Source: Ifrita kowaldi
Taxonomy: Eukaryota > Chordata > Aves > Passeriformes > Cinclosomatidae
DNA: 64,000 nucleotides
NCBI GenBank assembly: GCA_013398055.1
Contig: VZRS01014861.1
Coordinates: forward strand, 128,420-192,419
Direction: 5' to 3'
Part shown: positions 61,332-64,000 of the stretch, piece by piece
Layout: every line of letters begins with the position of its first letter
Position numbering within the stretch: the stretch's first letter is position 1
Notes under the pieces: model-generated
What the model was told of the DNA's origin: nothing
What the model saw: only the letters and a program-made list of their open reading frames with translations
Databases searched by the model: none
Program-made: the position numbers and the translations under genes

Positions 61332-62501
61332 ACAGACCAGGTCAGAGGCCAACCAGCAGCAATCGAATATCCCACAGCACCCCCCTTCCCTGAACAGAGA
61401 CCCTTCTGGTTGCAAAGGGGGAGCTCCCCCTGGCTCTGCCTGTGACCAGGGAAGGCAGGACCTCCCTAATTAACGTGCTGTGTTTGGCCCTGGGCTGCAT
61501 CCTGGCTGATGGGCGTGCCCACCCCAAACCTGCCGTGGATCACAGCTGGGGTTTTGCCCCCAGTGATGCAAGAGGACCGTGGGCCTGCAGCTTACAGCTG
61601 CAGCTGTGGTGATGGATGTGTGTTCCCTGGCTGCTCTCAATGCCTTGGAGTCTCTCCAGCTTCCTCCATCTCCCCTGTGGGGAGCCGAAGGGACACCTTG
61701 GGAACATACGGAGAACATGAGACTCCATTACTGCGGCAGGGGAGGGTAAAGCCCCTTCCATCAGTTATCCCTGTGTGTTTCAGCCTCATCCCTGAGGAGC
61801 TAAGCTGGGAGCTGATGCTTGGTGTCAGCTTTTCTCCCAATCCTCATCTCAGGAGGGATTGGGGCTGGTGGGGGACTATGTGGCACTGGGCTGCAAAGCT
61901 TGTTGATCCCTTTCTCTGCTCACATGAGAGCAGAGGAGATGATTTGCTCCTGGTACATATGTGTGCAGGCTTTTGCTGGCTGCAGGGCTCTAGTTCCCTC
62001 ATCTTTCCCAACTAGTAATGCTATGGCAGGAGAAACTCTGTGCTTTCCTGGGTGTTGTGGGATTCCCCCAGGGTCTTTCCGCAGGCTCAGAAAAGCCATC
62101 CTCACTACGGGGGATATTGGCTGCTCTATGGTTCGTGTCTGCCTTTCCGTGGACCATTTCTTTTCCACATCTTTTGGTATCCTTATTAGAATGCTCTTTT
62201 TAAATTTTTTTGAATGATTCAAATTTGATTTTAACACAAATTTATTTTTCCTTTTGAGGAAATACTCAGCTGACTTGTTGGCAGCAGTTAAGCTGTCTTG
62301 TTTGAATTTTTAGTAGCGGACTAGGGTTTTTTTGGGGTGTTGGGTTTTTTTGTTTGTGTTTTTTTTTTAATTGTACTCTTAACTGCTTAGTATTTATGCC
62401 TCTCTTTCTCCCCATCTCAGTTCAGCATCTTCTGTTCCAGTTCTAGGGTTCAGAAGGTCAGCATAGCTGACCAGGTGGTGTTAGTCCCTCCCAGCTGTGA
62501 T

Positions 62502-63159
62502 GGAGTTTGGTCCATCATCATTTGCTGTTGGTTGGTTTTGATTTCTTTTTTTTTTTTCCATTGAATGGCCCACTGTAGCAAATCTCCAGGAATTGAATTC
62601 CTTCTCAAATGATTTTATATTTTTTATAAAATCCTGTTGGTATGCACTGAGAGTGAACGCACTGTAATGTCCCTGACACCTCAGTCGGGGTCAAAGCTCG
62701 TCCTTGAAAAGGCGCCTGCGGCCAGCCTGCGCTTCCTGAGGCCACTGGCACACCCAGGGCTGCAAAGGGTAGAATCAGGCCTTACTTTCTGAATCAGATT
62801 CAGTTCTGTTTGTCAACAGATGCTCATTAATGTGCTACTTAATTTCACTGCGTGAGTCGAGGACTGTCCATCCTTTGAGTACTCTAGGATATGTTCTACC
62901 TGTACACAGTAGGAGCATTCTGCTTAGGTATTTATAAATCATCGCGGATAATGTACATAGTAGGGTTGTTTAGTATGTTGAACATGACCCAGTTTTTATT
63001 TTGTGTTTCCTTTGAAGTACTCAAAGGGCTAGCTCTGAATGTCACCTCTCTGATCTCCAGTTTTGACTTCAACAAGCTGTACAATCATCTTGTTTTCTCT
63101 TCAGCGAGCATAAAGGTCTCTCTGGCTACAAATCACAGTGTCCACGCACGCTTGCAGAG
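62502..63159 (+). repeat. Direct repeat copy A (658 nt) before the N: probable false duplication
   Basis: This segment starts GGAGTTTGGTCCATCATC and ends CACGCTTGCAGAG immediately before the N at 63160. It is repeated almost exactly after the N. The few differences from copy B (CATCATC versus CATTATT, the T-tract length, CCCAC versus CACAC, ATTTTTTA versus ATGTTTTA) all lie in the first 130 nt. The rest, about 530 nt, is identical. It holds a TGTACATA Pumilio-type element at 62952-62959 and an AU-rich TATTTATA at 62929-62936. It is likely distal CLASP2 3' UTR present once in the real genome. Confidence 0.92.
62952..62959 (+). promoter_or_regulatory. Candidate Pumilio response element TGTACATA
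   Basis: This is an exact UGUANAUA match in probable distal 3' UTR. It is seen again at 63613-63620 only because the surrounding 0.66 kb is duplicated. Not tested for conservation. Confidence 0.3.
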
Positions 63160-63160
63160 N
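63160..63160. other. Assembly gap (single N)
   Basis: This is the only ambiguous base seen in the window. It sits exactly between the end of repeat copy A and the start of copy B, as expected where two overlapping contigs were placed side by side instead of merged. Confidence 0.97.
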
Positions 63161-63820
63161 GGAGTTTGGTCCATCATTATTTGCTGTTGGTTGGTTTTTA
63201 TTTTTTTTTTTTTTTTTTCCATTGAATGGCACACTGTAGCAAATCTCCAGGAATTGAATTCCTTCTCAAATGATTTTATATGTTTTATAAAATCCTGTTG
63301 GTATGCACTGAGAGTGAACGCACTGTAATGTCCCTGACACCTCAGTCGGGGTCAAAGCTCGTCCTTGAAAAGGCGCCTGCGGCCAGCCTGCGCTTCCTGA
63401 GGCCACTGGCACACCCAGGGCTGCAAAGGGTAGAATCAGGCCTTACTTTCTGAATCAGATTCAGTTCTGTTTGTCAACAGATGCTCATTAATGTGCTACT
63501 TAATTTCACTGCGTGAGTCGAGGACTGTCCATCCTTTGAGTACTCTAGGATATGTTCTACCTGTACACAGTAGGAGCATTCTGCTTAGGTATTTATAAAT
63601 CATCGCGGATAATGTACATAGTAGGGTTGTTTAGTATGTTGAACATGACCCAGTTTTTATTTTGTGTTTCCTTTGAAGTACTCAAAGGGCTAGCTCTGAA
63701 TGTCACCTCTCTGATCTCCAGTTTTGACTTCAACAAGCTGTACAATCATCTTGTTTTCTCTTCAGCGAGCATAAAGGTCTCTCTGGCTACAAATCACAGT
63801 GTCCACGCACGCTTGCAGAG
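63161..63820 (+). repeat. Direct repeat copy B (660 nt) after the N
   Basis: This is the counterpart of copy A with an offset of 661 nt (659 before the T tract). It carries the same Pumilio-type TGTACATA at 63613-63620. Unlike copy A it continues without interruption into new sequence (GAAGGTCTGCGTGCTG...), so it is the copy that links to the downstream contig. Its T tract is longer, consistent with homopolymer error at a contig end. Confidence 0.92.
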
Positions 63821-64000
63821 GAAGGTCTGCGTGCTGCAGTGCCTCACTGCACTGGTGAAGCTTGTGTTCACCTTCTCCTGGCAGTAGCCACCTACTGCAG
63901 CTGCCTTTTCTTTTCTTGCTGCCCATTATGCAGGGCTTCAATTTTTCGTACCTTTAAAAGAAAAAAAAAAAGGAAAAAAAAAAAGAAAAACAAAAAAAAG
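63821..64000 (+). other. Distal 3' UTR or downstream sequence ending in A-rich tract
   Basis: This is unique sequence after the repeat, ending in an almost pure purine run (63958-64000, A with scattered G and one C). No AATAAA or ATTAAA is seen just before the run. It may be a genomic A-rich repeat and not the gene's polyadenylation site; the window stops inside it. Confidence 0.6.

Larger units (their letters stand above)
60014..62501 (+). other. CLASP2: CLASP2 3' UTR, proximal part (probable)
   Basis: This non-coding sequence directly follows the stop codon. Candidate poly(A) hexamers are ATTAAA at 60222-60227 and AATAAA at 61326-61331; I cannot tell which is used. A Pumilio-type element TGTAAATA is at 60719-60726. 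The 60.8-62.0 kb part is GC-richer and throws up long chance open frames on both strands, none recognisable. 62322-62369 is a G/T-rich then T-rich low-complexity tract. The 3' UTR boundary is not determined. Confidence 0.6.

Noticed and set aside
60887..61375. 162-codon minus-strand frame in the GC-richer 3' region
   Set aside because: There are overlapping long frames in several registers of both strands here, typical of GC-rich non-coding DNA where stops are rarer. No recognisable protein.
61509..62015. 168-codon plus-strand frame after the CLASP2 stop
   Set aside because: It overlaps other frames, has Cys/Trp/Gly-rich random-looking composition and shows no family resemblance. It lies in probable 3' UTR.
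28..64000. CRISPR arrays, prokaryotic operons, phage or defence systems
   Set aside because: The whole window is spliced vertebrate sequence. No regularly spaced repeats, ribosome-binding sites or prokaryotic gene clusters were seen.

Overview
The window is an internal-to-3' segment of one large vertebrate gene on the + strand. I identify it as CLASP2 (CLIP-associating protein 2, a microtubule plus-end stabiliser). The reading frame was followed through 20 coding segments, from position 1588 to a stop codon at 60011-60013. Every boundary has GT-AG splice sites and compatible phase. Together they encode about 831 residues, the C-terminal part of the protein. The paralogue is set by the last exon, which ends in the CLASP2-type tail (TTNSNSSSSSDVSTHS); CLASP1 ends differently. 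The 5' exons (TOG1, TOG2 and the promoter) lie upstream of the window.

Layout: 1-1587 is intron. 1588-12950 carries the Ser/Arg-rich linker, with an SxIP EB-binding motif, a GSK3-type Ser cluster, a 63-nt cassette exon and a 24-nt microexon. 12706-31910 encodes the TOG3 HEAT-repeat array, with a probable 3-nt microexon and a 12-kb intron. 33222-42993 encodes the second Ser/Thr/Pro-rich linker, including a 117-nt cassette exon with a long pyrimidine tract. 42940-60013 encodes the C-terminal CLASP domain (TOG4-like, the CLIP/cortical/kinetochore adaptor region), with a 10-kb intron. 60014 to the window end is 3' UTR and/or downstream sequence. It contains a near-identical 0.66-kb direct repeat on both sides of a single N, which looks like an assembly artefact.

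Organism: an amniote, most likely a bird. This is inference. The coding sequence is close to mammalian CLASP2 as I remember it, the introns are compact, and I see no SINEs or obvious LINEs in 64 kb. No second gene, RNA gene or intact mobile element could be supported on either strand.

The most interesting points are in splicing and structure. There is a candidate 3-nt microexon that adds one Arg, a 24-nt microexon, two NAGNAG tandem acceptors, two in-frame cassette exons, a 64-bp near-perfect intronic inverted repeat with a 3-nt loop, and the false-duplication signature at the scaffold join. I did not find a novel system beyond these.
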